From: Deinococcus hopiensis KR-140
GTDB taxonomy: Bacteria > Deinococcota > Deinococci > Deinococcales > Deinococcaceae
NCBI RefSeq assembly: GCF_900176165.1
Contig: NZ_FWWU01000009.1
Location: 1,490,501 to 1,554,500 of the forward strand
Direction of reading: 5' to 3'
DNA: 64,000 nucleotides
Shown here piece after piece: positions 22,893-37,339 of the stretch. The notes beneath the pieces are model-generated. The model searched no databases. It was not told the origin of the DNA and saw only the letters and a program-made list of their open reading frames with translations. Position numbers and translations under genes: made by a program. The first letter of the stretch is position 1; every line of letters starts with the position of its first letter.

Positions 22893-24091
22893 CCACCGTC
22901 GCCATCCTGGGCTGCGGAAACCGGGGCGCAGACGTGTATGCCCGGCATCTGACCGGGCAGGGCGCGCGGGTCACGCATCTCGTGGACCCCCGCCCGGCCC
23001 GGCTCGCGGAGGTGGCCGCCAGGCTCGGCGTCCCGGCGAAGGCGTGTCTTGCCGACTGGAACGCCTTTTTTGCCCTGGGACGGGTGGTGGACGCGGTGGT
23101 GATCGCCACGCCGGACGACGCCCATGTAGAGCCGTGCGCGCGGGCGCTCGCGCTGGGGTACGACGTGTTGCTGGAAAAGCCGGTGTGCCTTGAGGAGGGC
23201 GAGATCGCGACGCTGCTGGCGGCCGAGGCGGCGTCCACGGGGCGGGTCACGGTGTGCCACGTGCTGCGGGCCACCACGTTTTTTCGCGCGGTGCGGGCCG
23301 TGCTGGACTCGGGGCGGCTGGGGCGGCTCACCGGCATACAGCACGCGGAGAACGTGGCCTTCTGGCACTACGCGCACTCCTACGTGCGCGGCAACTGGCG
23401 GGCGAGCCCGCCCGCCGCGCCGTTCGTGCTCGCCAAGAGCGGGCATGACCTCGATCTGCTGCGCTGGTTCGCCGGCGCGCCGCCCATTCGGGTGAGCAGC
23501 GAGGGGCGCTTGAACCATTTCCGACCCCAGGAGGCTCCGCCGGGGGCCTCGGACCGCTGCGTGACGTGCCCGGTGGTGGACTGCCCGTACGACGCGCGGC
23601 GCATCTATGGGGAGCGTGATCCGGGCGTGTGGCCGGTGACGGTGCTCACGGCGGGCGGGGTCTCGCTGGCGGAGGCCCTGGAACGGGGGCCTTACGGCCG
23701 CTGCGTGTATATGGGCGGGAACGACGTGGTGGACCACCAGGTGGTCACGGTGGTCTTCGAGAACGGCGTGACGGCAGGGTTGACCGTGAGTGCCTTTACG
23801 CACAACAACGCGCGTACCCTGAAGCTGCTGGGGACGCACGGCGAGCTGCGGGGGCACATGGAGCGCGGGGAGATCGAGGTCCACGATTTCCGCACGGGCG
23901 GCGTGGAGCGCCTGACCGCGAACGTGGCGGGCAACCACGGGGGTGGGGACGCCGGACTCGTGGCGGCGTGGCTGGCCTCTTTGAGGGGTGAGGCCAGCGT
24001 GCCTATCCCGCTTGCCGAGTCGCTCGACTCGCACCGCGTGGCCTTTGCGGCCGAGCGGGCCCGGCGGGCCGGAACGGTGGAGCGGCTGTAG
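22889..24091 (+). CDS. Gfo/Idh/MocA-family oxidoreductase
   Basis: 400 aa from the GTG at 22889, again overlapping the previous stop (GTGA). N-terminal Rossmann fold VAILGCGNRGADVYARHL for NAD(P), then the family EKPVCLEEGE motif with the conserved EKP. A cysteine cluster CVTCPVVDCPYDARRIY near 225-240 is seen in one branch of this family and could bind metal. Substrate is probably a sugar or cyclitol derivative. Placement suggests handling of an amino-sugar or peptide product of murein recycling, but this is inference. Confidence 0.9.
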   Translation: MTTVAILGCGNRGADVYARHLTGQGARVTHLVDPRPARLAEVAARLGVPAKACLADWNAFFALGRVVDAVVIATPDDAHVEPCARALALGYDVLLEKPVCLEEGEIATLLAAEAASTGRVTVCHVLRATTFFRAVRAVLDSGRLGRLTGIQHAENVAFWHYAHSYVRGNWRASPPAAPFVLAKSGHDLDLLRWFAGAPPIRVSSEGRLNHFRPQEAPPGASDRCVTCPVVDCPYDARRIYGERDPGVWPVTVLTAGGVSLAEALERGPYGRCVYMGGNDVVDHQVVTVVFENGVTAGLTVSAFTHNNARTLKLLGTHGELRGHMERGEIEVHDFRTGGVERLTANVAGNHGGGDAGLVAAWLASLRGEASVPIPLAESLDSHRVAFAAERARRAGTVERL

Positions 24092-24693
24092 GTCAGGCCG
24101 GGGGCACGGCGAGGTCCAGCTGCGCGGGCGTCCGGCGGTTCACGGAGGTCGCCGTGCGTCCCCAGCCGCCGGGACACACCGCGTTGCCGTACCGGGAAAC
24201 GCCCACGGTAACGGCGCTTTTCCGGGGTGCAGCGGCCCGGAGTTCTTGGAGACCATGGACCGGCAGCGCGGGGGCAGACCCACCAGCCCGCCGGTGATAA
24301 AGGCGGCCGCGGGTGTTCTCGGACGTGGCCCGTCGCCCGTGCCCACGACGCGGACCCCGCCCGAGGGCGTCCCCGGCTTCCGGGACCGCCTGGTGGGCCT
24401 CTTCCATGTCTGCGCTGCGGGACGGCGGGCGCGCCGACGCGGGCCGCCCCACCGCTGGAGGAGTGGAGTTCCGCCCGCCGCCGTGCAGCTGCACGAGCGA
24501 GATCGGCGCGCGCCGCAGAGCCACCCCGGCGTGGCGGGGCTGGGGCTGGGGCTGGCCAGCTCCGCAGCGGCTGTACGCGGCTTTCAGGGCCTTGGGCGCG
24601 GGTGAGGAAAACCATCAGGCGTTGGCGCGCAGCACGGCACTCTTGCGCAGTGGGCGCTCTGGCTGGGGGAGGTCATGGGGTGGCAGCCGGGCC
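24092..24693. other. Gene-free stretch, possible decayed gene
   Basis: Six hundred bases of very GC-rich sequence with no convincing gene on either strand. A minus-strand frame of 143 codons (24093-24524) ends two bases after the oxidoreductase stop, as a convergent gene might, but shows no recognisable motif. No terminator or repeat is obvious. Confidence 0.4.
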
Positions 24694-25440
24694 TCACGGC
24701 GCCAGTCCTGCCAGAAAGTCGAGGGTCAAGCGGGCGACGGTGGCTGGAAAGGTGTCGGTCAGGGCGTGGGTGCCGCCCGGCAAGACGCGCACCACGGCGT
24801 CGGGGATGGCCCCGCGGATGGCTTCGAGGGTCCACAGGTGAATCACCGGGTCGCGGGTGCCGCTCAGCAACAGGGTGGGTACCCCGACGAAGGGCAGCAG
24901 CGGGCCGGTATCGTGCACGACCTGGTCGCGCGCCAGGCGGTACATCACGCCAGGTCCCGAGCGCAGGTAGGCCCGCATGCCCGGAAGCAGCAGTCCCGGG
25001 CGCTCGCGCGGGAGGTCCAGCAGCAGCCGCAGCAGCTGCACCGGCACCACCGGGTTCTCGGGAATGCCGGTGGGCGCGCAGGCGATCAGCGCCGAGGCGC
25101 AGTGCGGGTACCGCGCGGCGAGGTCAAACATGACCTCGCCGCCCAGCGAGTGCCCCAGCAGGGGAACGCCGCACAGGTCCGCCGCTTCCAGCCACGCGGC
25201 GAGGTGGTCCGTGAGGTCCTCGATGCGGCCTGGAAAGCCGGGGCGGCCCTCGCTGTGGCCGTGCCCCGGAGGATCATAGATATAGACGGTGCGGCCCAGG
25301 GCGAGGGCGCGCGACACCCGGACGTACATCCACGACGCGCAGCCCAGTCCCGGCACAAGGACGAGCGGGGAGCCGTGGCCGCGCACCCAGGCGTGGGTGA
25401 GGAGGCCGTTTACCCGGATGTACTCCGCGTGGCCGCTCAC
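24694..25440 (-). CDS. Alpha/beta hydrolase
   Basis: GTG start at 25440 overlaps the stop of the upstream hydrolase gene by 4 nt; 248 aa. Catalytic triad: Ser in the elbow GHSLGG (near 96-101), Asp in LSGTRDPVIH, His in PGGTHALTD. The oxyanion strand is VLVPGLGCASWMY. Cytoplasmic esterase or C-C hydrolase type; substrate unknown. The longer open frame upstream overlaps the other hydrolase in a different frame and is rejected. Confidence 0.88.
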   Translation of the reverse strand: MSGHAEYIRVNGLLTHAWVRGHGSPLVLVPGLGCASWMYVRVSRALALGRTVYIYDPPGHGHSEGRPGFPGRIEDLTDHLAAWLEAADLCGVPLLGHSLGGEVMFDLAARYPHCASALIACAPTGIPENPVVPVQLLRLLLDLPRERPGLLLPGMRAYLRSGPGVMYRLARDQVVHDTGPLLPFVGVPTLLLSGTRDPVIHLWTLEAIRGAIPDAVVRVLPGGTHALTDTFPATVARLTLDFLAGLAP

Positions 25441-26210
25441 GCGCCCTCCCGGAGAAAGTCGAGCACCAGGCGGTTGAAGGCTTCCGGCGCGTCCACCATC
25501 ACCACGTGCCCCGCGCGGGGAATTTCCTCGTAGCGTGCTCCAGGAATGGCGGCGGCGAGGGCGCGGCCCAGCGTGGCGGGGACCAGCGCGTCCCGCTCGC
25601 CCCAGATCACCAGGGTGCGGACCCCAAGGCCGGGCAGCAGGTCCTGCACCGAATCGCGCAGCAGGTCCCGGGCGCTGCGCCACAGGTTGAGCGGTCCGCT
25701 GAGCGCGGCGTCGGCGAGGATACGCGGCACGAAGCTCACCCGCCCCGTCATCAGGGCGCGCGGCAGGTTCAGCGCCACGCGCCCTGGCTGCCCGCGCAGC
25801 AGGCCGCTCGCGCACGCGAGAATCAGGTTCCTCACACGTGCCGGACGCAAGGCCGCCACATGCAGGCTGATGTGCCCACCCATGGAGTGGCCGATGAGCG
25901 TCACGCCTTCGAGGTTGAGCTGGTCGAGCCACGCGGCGATCAAGGCCGCCGCCTCACGCACCCGCAGCGCGCGCTGCCGCCGCGCCTGACCGTAGCCTGC
26001 CAGATCGATGGTGTAGACGCGGTGCTGCTCGCTCAGGGCCGTGACGTTGCGCCGCCACCAGCGCGCCGAACCGCTCAGACCGTGAACGAGGACGATGGGC
26101 GCGCTGCCCTTCCCGGTCACCTCATAGCCCAGCCATGCGCCCGCGTGGCGAAAAGCCAGGGCGCGGCGCCTCTTGTGGGGCCGGAGACGTGTGGAGAGGC
26201 GGGAGCGCAT
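25437..26210 (-). CDS. Alpha/beta hydrolase
   Basis: 257 aa. Oxyanion motif VLVHGLSGSARWW, nucleophile elbow GHSMGG near 110, Asp in WGERDALVP and His in AGHVVMVDAP. The N-terminus is strongly basic (RSRLSTRLRPHKRRR), which may help membrane association. It forms a translationally coupled pair with the following hydrolase. The two share a fold but little sequence, so this is not a recent duplication. Confidence 0.88.
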   Translation of the reverse strand: MRSRLSTRLRPHKRRRALAFRHAGAWLGYEVTGKGSAPIVLVHGLSGSARWWRRNVTALSEQHRVYTIDLAGYGQARRQRALRVREAAALIAAWLDQLNLEGVTLIGHSMGGHISLHVAALRPARVRNLILACASGLLRGQPGRVALNLPRALMTGRVSFVPRILADAALSGPLNLWRSARDLLRDSVQDLLPGLGVRTLVIWGERDALVPATLGRALAAAIPGARYEEIPRAGHVVMVDAPEAFNRLVLDFLREGA

Positions 26211-26299
26211 GGCTGGGCGTCAGCGTAGCGTGTGGAGGATGGGCAGCGGTGGGTCTTGAAGAAAGGGTGAGCGGGGGGGGTTCTCATGCTCCCTGCTAT

Positions 26300-26310
26300 T
26301 TGTATATATT
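26300..26310 (+). repeat. AT-rich word TTGTATATATT, copy 2
   Basis: Followed by CA, as in copy 3. It lies in the 160-bp gap between the hydrolase pair and the pdxT terminator, the only AT-rich patch there. Confidence 0.5.
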
Positions 26311-26330
26311 CAAGGCATTCAAGAAATCGT

Positions 26331-26360
26331 GTCCGGCGCCCCCCTGGGGGGACGCCGGAC
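26331..26360 (-). terminator. Terminator after pdxST
   Basis: GTCCGGCG and CGCCGGAC enclose an inner GC hairpin, giving a long stem just past the pdxT stop. Downstream on the minus strand reads ACGATTTCTTG, a weak T-tract. Confidence 0.65.
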
Positions 26361-26370
26361 AGCGCAGCGG

Positions 26371-27000
26371 TCAGGCAGGGACAGCCGTGGCCATCTCCAG
26401 AAACAGCGCGTGGAGGCGGACGTCGGGCGTCAGTTCGGGGTGGAAGGAACTCGCGAGGAGACGTCCCTGGCGGGCCAGGACGACCCTTCCACGGTGGTGG
26501 GCCAGGACCTCTACGGCCTCTTCTGCGGATCTCTGCGAATCGCCCGCCCGCTCAATGACCGGCGCCCGGATAAAGACGGCCGGAAAAGGCTCCTCAAAGC
26601 CCTGGACCTTCAGCGGCGTGTGAAAGGAGTCCACCTGCCGCCCGAAGGCATTGCGGCGCACGGTCAGGTCCATGACCCCCAGGCTGTCCTGGTGGCCGCC
26701 GAACTGCGGCGGGGCGCCGTGAACCTCTCGGGCCAACAGGATGGCTCCAGCGCAGGTGCCCCACAATGCGCCGCCCGAGGCGTAAAAGTCCCGGACCGGC
26801 TCCCACAGCCTGTACTCCCCCATCAGCCGGGCGATGGTGGTGCTCTCACCGCCGGGCAGGACCAGGCCCTGCAGCCCCGCGAGGTCCCGCGGAAGCCGCA
26901 CTTCCGTTACCCGCGCCCCCAGCGCCTCAAAGCGCTGGCGGTGCTCGCGGAAGGCCCCCTGGAGAGCGAGGACGCCGATGTGGGGGGAGCGGCCCGCCAT
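26371..27000 (-). CDS. pdxT: Pyridoxal 5'-phosphate synthase glutaminase subunit
   Basis: PdxT hydrolyses glutamine and channels ammonia to PdxS for de novo PLP synthesis. The ATG at 27000 follows AAAGG at a good distance; a GTG nine codons earlier is possible. 209 aa. Class I amidotransferase marks: LPGGESTT, nucleophile Cys83 in GTCAGAILLA, and His-Glu in SSFHPEL near 190. It starts 52 nt after pdxS ends, in the standard pdxST order. Confidence 0.95.
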   Translation of the reverse strand: MAGRSPHIGVLALQGAFREHRQRFEALGARVTEVRLPRDLAGLQGLVLPGGESTTIARLMGEYRLWEPVRDFYASGGALWGTCAGAILLAREVHGAPPQFGGHQDSLGVMDLTVRRNAFGRQVDSFHTPLKVQGFEEPFPAVFIRAPVIERAGDSQRSAEEAVEVLAHHRGRVVLARQGRLLASSFHPELTPDVRLHALFLEMATAVPA

Positions 27001-27052
27001 TAGCGTTTGGCCTTTGGGCTGCGGCACGAAAAGCGAGCGGCCAAGGGCTTGT

Positions 27053-27949
27053 TCACCATCCCCGTCCCGCCAGCCGCTCGGCGGGCAGGAGGGCGTCGAT
27101 GTTGATGCCGGTCATGGGCGCGCCGAGGTCCTCGCTGAGTTCGGCGAGCAGTTCGGCGTTTTCGTAATGGGTGACGGCCTTCACGATGGCCTGGGCGCGG
27201 CGCTCGGGGTTGCCGCTCTTGAAAATGCCGCTGCCCACAAACACGCCGTCCAGGCCCAGGTGCATCATCAACGCGGCGTCGGCGGGGGTGGCAACGCCGC
27301 CCGCCGCGAAGTTCACCACAGGCAGCTTGCCGTGCTCGCGAACGTACTGCACCAGGTGATAGGGGGCCTGGAGGTCGCGCGCCACCGTCATCAGCTCTTC
27401 ACGGGGGCGGGCCTGAATGGCGCGGATCTCGCCCAGCACGGCGCGGGCGTGGCGCACGGCCTCAATGATGTTGCCGGTGCCCGCTTCGCCCTTAGTGCGG
27501 ATCATCGAGGCGCCCTCGCCCACCCGGCGCAGGGCCTCACCGAGGTTTTTCGCGCCGCAGACGAAGGGCACCTTAAAGGCCGCCTTCTCGATGTGGTACT
27601 GGTCATCGGCGGGAGTCAGGACCTCAGACTCGTCGATAAAGTCCACGCCCAGGGCCTGGAGAATCTGCGCCTCGATGATGTGCCCGATCCGGACCTTCGC
27701 CATGACCGGAATGGTCACGGCGGCGATAATCTCCTTGATCATCTTGGGATCGCTCATGCGCGCCACGCCACCGTCGGCACGGATGTCGGCTGGCACGCGC
27801 TCCAGCGCCATCACGGCGGTGGCCCCGGCAGCCTCGGCAATCCTGGCCTGATCTGCCGTTACCACGTCCATGATGACGCCGCCCTTGAACATCTCGGCGA
27901 AGCCCTGCTTGATCTGCTCGGTTCCGGTCTGGGGGATGGCTTCGGTCAT
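27053..27949 (-). CDS. pdxS: Pyridoxal 5'-phosphate synthase lyase subunit
   Basis: PdxS condenses ribose 5-phosphate, glyceraldehyde 3-phosphate and PdxT-derived ammonia into PLP. 298 aa, very conserved TIM barrel: MDVV with Asp28, the substrate-binding Lys85 in PVMAKVRIGH, a second Lys in MIRTKGEAGTG, and the phosphate loop FAAGGVATPADAA. A TACTCT box lies 7 nt before the ATG, so the message is probably leaderless even though the terminator of the upstream regulator is only 12 nt away. Confidence 0.97.
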   Translation of the reverse strand: MTEAIPQTGTEQIKQGFAEMFKGGVIMDVVTADQARIAEAAGATAVMALERVPADIRADGGVARMSDPKMIKEIIAAVTIPVMAKVRIGHIIEAQILQALGVDFIDESEVLTPADDQYHIEKAAFKVPFVCGAKNLGEALRRVGEGASMIRTKGEAGTGNIIEAVRHARAVLGEIRAIQARPREELMTVARDLQAPYHLVQYVREHGKLPVVNFAAGGVATPADAALMMHLGLDGVFVGSGIFKSGNPERRAQAIVKAVTHYENAELLAELSEDLGAPMTGINIDALLPAERLAGRGW

Positions 27950-27956
27950 GAAAGAG

Positions 27957-27962
27957 AGAGTA
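27957..27962 (-). promoter_or_regulatory. -10 box, leaderless pdxS
   Basis: TACTCT on the minus strand, 7 nt before the ATG at 27949. Confidence 0.55.
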
Positions 27963-27992
27963 AAACAAAACTGGCCCCAGGAGCAGGGCCAG
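27962..27992 (-). terminator. Terminator between the receiver gene and pdxS
   Basis: CTGGCCC (27971-27977) and GGGCCAG (27986-27992) form the stem; on the minus strand TTTTGTTTTA follows. It separates the rho-receiver transcript from pdxST. Confidence 0.8.
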
Positions 27993-28011
27993 AAGAGGGG
28001 GTAAGAAGGGG

Positions 28012-28398
28012 TCAGTTACGCCTGGCGCCCCGGGCCACCCGGCCAATGGCCTCCACGAGTTGCGAGGGCCGGAAGGGTTTGACGAGGTACTCGGCCACGA
28101 CGGGGGGCAGCGGGGCGGACGCGCGGCTGAGCCCGGACAGGAAGACGACGGGGGGCAAGCGGTCCCCGAGGGCACCGTGAAGGCGGCGAACCGTCTCGAA
28201 GCCGTCCCAGGGGGTCATCAACACGTCCAGAACGATGACGTCAAAGGGAGCGGCGGTGGCGGCTTGCAGCGCGTCCGGGCCGCTGCTCGCCGTGACCACA
28301 GCAAAGCCGTGCAGGGTGAGGGTGAGGTCGAGCAATTCGAGAATCTGGGCCTCGTCGTCGACGACGAGAAGCCGGAGATCCACGTCCTCCGGGCTCAC
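28012..28398 (-). CDS. Single-domain response regulator
   Basis: 128 aa, one receiver domain only: acidic pair VVDDEAQ, phospho-acceptor Asp in VIVLDVLMTPWDG near 58, Thr/Ser in VVFLSGLS, Lys in YLVKPFRPS. No output domain, so it works by protein contact or as a phosphate shuttle. Start GTG at 28398 has no clear ribosome site. It follows rho by 43 nt on the same strand and may be read through from it. Cognate kinase not apparent. Confidence 0.88.
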   Translation of the reverse strand: MSPEDVDLRLLVVDDEAQILELLDLTLTLHGFAVVTASSGPDALQAATAAPFDVIVLDVLMTPWDGFETVRRLHGALGDRLPPVVFLSGLSRASAPLPPVVAEYLVKPFRPSQLVEAIGRVARGARRN

Positions 28399-28441
28399 GG
28401 GCGGCGCGAGGGGCGCAAAGGGGGCAACGCGGGCAGCGCCT

Positions 28442-30441
<2,000 letters not shown>

Positions 30442-30559
30442 GTGGATGTCCTCCAGGGGGTGAAGCTTGGGAGATGCGGGGCGTGACCCGCGGGTTGCCC
30501 TTCAGTTCACCACACTTCGCGGGCCACGTCACGCCGGGGGGGGGCCGTCATGCAGCGGA

Positions 30560-30588
30560 TTGACCCGGCCATGCTACGCGCCTACCAT
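30560..30588 (+). promoter_or_regulatory. Sigma-A type promoter for ileS
   Basis: TTGACC (30560-30565), a 17-bp spacer, then TACCAT (30583-30588). Expected transcription start is near 30595, about 365 nt before the ileS ATG, enough for the T-box leader. Confidence 0.7.
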
Positions 30589-30659
30589 GAACGCAGCCCC
30601 AGCAGTTGTGGGGGCCAGCAGGCGACCGGAAGAAGAGTACGCGGGAAGAGGGGCCCAGT

Positions 30660-30899
30660 GAGCGAGTCAGGGACGGTGAGAGCCTGACGGGGCGTCACCC
30701 GCCGAAGATCCCCTTTCGCGCCGGACGAAGAACGGCCGTCCCTCACGGAGATGCCCAGTAGAACGTCCCGGAACTCCGCCCCCCGGCAGTGGGCGACGAG
30801 GAGGCCACGTCAAACGTGGCGAAGTTGGGTGGTACCACGCGTCACACGGCGCGTCCCAGCATGCAGGTGTCTTTCGCCTGCGCGCTGGGACGTTTTTTT
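30660..30899 (+). promoter_or_regulatory. T-box riboswitch in the ileS leader
   Basis: The leader binds uncharged tRNA-Ile and then antiterminates. The conserved T-box sequence TGGGTGGTACCACG is at 30826-30839. Upstream, AGGGACGG (30669-30676) pairs with CCGTCCCT (30736-30743) as the base of stem I, and GGTGAGAGCC resembles the conserved 5' motif. ATC at about 30708, in CGAAGATCCCC, is the best candidate isoleucine specifier. The intrinsic terminator follows. T-box sequence and terminator are firm; specifier and stem details are inferred. Confidence 0.88.
30852..30899 (+). terminator. T-box regulatory terminator
   Basis: CGTCCCAGC (30852-30860) pairs with GCTGGGACG (30884-30892), with an inner GCAGG/CCTGC stem, and runs straight into seven Ts (30893-30899), 60 nt before ileS. 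Confidence 0.9.
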
Positions 30900-30959
30900 G
30901 ATTTCCCAACCGCTTGACCTCACGCGCTCAGACCTTCAGACCCCCTCCAAGGAGCCCCC

Positions 30960-34250
<3,291 letters not shown>

Positions 34251-34256
34251 CTGCCC

Positions 34257-34272
34257 GGTACAACTTTGTACC
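34257..34272. promoter_or_regulatory. Inverted repeat after ileS
   Basis: GGTACAA-CT-TTGTACC, perfect 7-bp arms with a 2-bp centre, 7 nt after the ileS stop. The 2-nt centre is too tight for a good RNA hairpin loop and few Ts follow, so a protein-binding site is as likely as a terminator. Confidence 0.4.
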
Positions 34273-34449
34273 GTTTGCTGCGCGAACGTCCGCGTAGGTG
34301 TTGAGGGCAGCCCCACGGGAAAAGCTGCCCCAGGGGCTCCCGGCCTTTCGCCAGGGGCCCCACAGTTTCCCCAGCGGGCTGTAGCTATTCAAGGGCATTG
34401 TCGTGCCGTGTCACCACTGCGGTACGGACACACTCCTGCCTTCTCCATC

Positions 34450-34455
34450 TACGCT
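34450..34455 (+). promoter_or_regulatory. -10 box, leaderless methyltransferase gene
   Basis: TACGCT, 6 nt before the ATG at 34462. Confidence 0.55.
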
Positions 34456-34461
34456 GAACGC

Positions 34462-35250
34462 ATGACCTGGAACCCAGACGAGTACCACCGCCACCGTGAG
34501 GCCCGGAGCGCGCCAGTGCGTGATCTGCTCGCCCTTCTTCCTGATCTGCCTTACCGCGACGTGGTGGACCTGGGATGCGGAACAGGGGAGCATACGCGGA
34601 GGCTCGCAGAGCGCTTTCCAGACGCCAGGGTGCTGGGGCTGGACAGCAGCGCACAGATGCTGGCCGCAGCAAGCGTGGAGGGCCTCCCCAACCTCCGCTT
34701 CGAGCGGGGCGACATTCTGGACCTGACGGGTGAATATGACCTGATGTTTTCCAACGCGGCGTTGCAGTGGCTCCCGGACCACAGGGCCCTGCTGGGAAGG
34801 CTGTGGACCCACCTGCGGCCCGGCGGCGTGCTGGCCGTGCAGGTGCCGGCCAACCATGACCACGACAGCCACCGCCTGCTGACGGAGACGGCGCGAGACT
34901 TTCAGGCCGAACTGGGCGGGTTTACGCGCTTCGGCACGGCGCAGGGCGCTTCGCCCGTGCTGACGCCGGCAGCCTATGCCGAGCGCCTGGACGAACTGGA
35001 GGGCACGGACATCACCGCGCTGAGCAAGGTCTACCCGGTGGTGCTGCCAGGCGCGGAGGGGATTTTGGACTGGACGCGGGGCACGGCGCTGGTGCCGTAC
35101 CTCTCGCGGCTGGGGCCGGAGGACGCCGAACGCTTTACGGCCGCCTACCTGGCGCGGTTACGGGAACGCTGGCCCGGCGCGCGGGTGTACTACGCCTTTA
35201 CGCGCCTTCTCCTCGCGGCCAGAAAGGGCGCTACAGCGGGCGGGCCATGA
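34462..35250 (+). CDS. SAM-dependent methyltransferase, trans-aconitate methyltransferase-like
   Basis: 262 aa from the ATG at 34462; 18 extra upstream codons overlap the promoter. SAM-binding motif I VVDLGCGTGEHTRRLA near 35-50, then GLDSSAQML and MFSNAALQWLPDH, which is characteristic of the Tam (trans-aconitate 2-methyltransferase) branch. The likely role is detoxifying trans-aconitate, an inhibitor of aconitase, by methyl esterification. Other small-acid methylations are possible. Convergent with the DegV gene, overlapping it by 20 nt. Confidence 0.87.
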   Translation: MTWNPDEYHRHREARSAPVRDLLALLPDLPYRDVVDLGCGTGEHTRRLAERFPDARVLGLDSSAQMLAAASVEGLPNLRFERGDILDLTGEYDLMFSNAALQWLPDHRALLGRLWTHLRPGGVLAVQVPANHDHDSHRLLTETARDFQAELGGFTRFGTAQGASPVLTPAAYAERLDELEGTDITALSKVYPVVLPGAEGILDWTRGTALVPYLSRLGPEDAERFTAAYLARLRERWPGARVYYAFTRLLLAARKGATAGGP

Positions 35251-36070
35251 TCCCGTAGGTGCCGGGGCCGACGTGGGCTCCGATCACCGGACCCATCAGC
35301 TGCACGCGGCCGCGCCCCACATTGAGCTTGCTGCCCTTCACGTAGGTCTGGAGCTCGGCGATACGCCCTGGATCGCGCCCCGCATGGGCGACCGTGACCG
35401 CCACAGGTTCGCGGCCGAAACGGCTTTCCATCTGGGACAGGATGTCCCGCGCGGCCTGGGACGCCCGGACGCGGCGCACCGCCTGGAGGCGGCCATCGTC
35501 GAAGCGCAGGACCGGACGCACGCCGAGCATGTTGCCGACGAGCGCCTGGGTGCGCGAGATGCGGCCGCCCCGGCGCAGGTACTCCAGTGTGGGCACAGTG
35601 AGTTCCACGAGGAGGCGCTCGCTGAGGGTGCGGATCGCGGCGAGCGCCTGCTCCATGCCGCCGCCCGCGCGCACCACCTCGCGCGCAGCCATCAGGAGCT
35701 CGGCCATCGGAAAGGAGGCCATGTGGCTGTCGTGAACGTGAATGCGGTCCCCGGCATTCAGCGCCCGGGCAGCCTGACGGGCATGCTCCACGGTGGTGGA
35801 CAGGTGCCCGCTCAGGTGAACGCTCAGAATCTGATCGTGGGTTTCCAGCAGCTCGCGGTACTTCGCCTCGAAGGCCGCCTGCGTGACGGGCGCGGTGGTG
35901 ACGGTGCCGCCGCCCCGCTGGTACTCGTACACCCGGTCCGGGTCAATGGACTGCCAGTCGAGGAAAGACTGCCCGCCAAACTGCACGTGCAGCGGCACGA
36001 CGTGAAGGTGGAGTTCTCCGGCCGCCTCGGGCGGCAGGTCACAGGTTGAATCGGTCACGAGGGCGAGCAT
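35231..36070 (-). CDS. DegV family fatty-acid-binding protein
   Basis: 279 aa from the ATG at 36070; earlier codons run into the bshA promoter. DegV proteins bind a fatty acid between two domains and, as FakB, present it to a kinase FakA for phosphorylation. Visible: LVTDSTCDLPPE at the start, the TAPVTQAAFEAKY segment, HLSGHLSTTVEHAR, and VHDSHMASFPMAELL. No FakA homologue is in the window, so whether it feeds phospholipid synthesis here is unknown. Confidence 0.9.
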   Translation of the reverse strand: MLALVTDSTCDLPPEAAGELHLHVVPLHVQFGGQSFLDWQSIDPDRVYEYQRGGGTVTTAPVTQAAFEAKYRELLETHDQILSVHLSGHLSTTVEHARQAARALNAGDRIHVHDSHMASFPMAELLMAAREVVRAGGGMEQALAAIRTLSERLLVELTVPTLEYLRRGGRISRTQALVGNMLGVRPVLRFDDGRLQAVRRVRASQAARDILSQMESRFGREPVAVTVAHAGRDPGRIAELQTYVKGSKLNVGRGRVQLMGPVIGAHVGPGTYGIMARPL

Positions 36071-36177
36071 GCTGGCGATCAGACTAGGGGACGCCCTCTG
36101 ACAAGACTCTGTGTCCTCGCCCCACTTTGAGGAACAAACTGAAAGAAAAACTGGCGCATTCCTGACACCTCTGCGCC

Positions 36178-36183
36178 TATACT
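36178..36183 (+). promoter_or_regulatory. -10 box, leaderless bshA
   Basis: TATACT, 7 nt before the ATG at 36191; no ribosome site. Confidence 0.65.
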
Positions 36184-36190
36184 CCCCCCG

Positions 36191-37336
<1,146 letters not shown>

Positions 37337-37339
37337 GCT

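Noticed and set aside
24093..24524. 143-codon frame on the - strand abutting the oxidoreductase gene
   Set aside because: No motif, no ribosome site or TANNNT box; low-complexity Arg/Ala/Gly composition. Kept only as a possible relic.
30467..30661. 64-codon frame on the + strand before ileS
   Set aside because: Overlaps the ileS promoter and would be in the T-box leader; no ribosome site.
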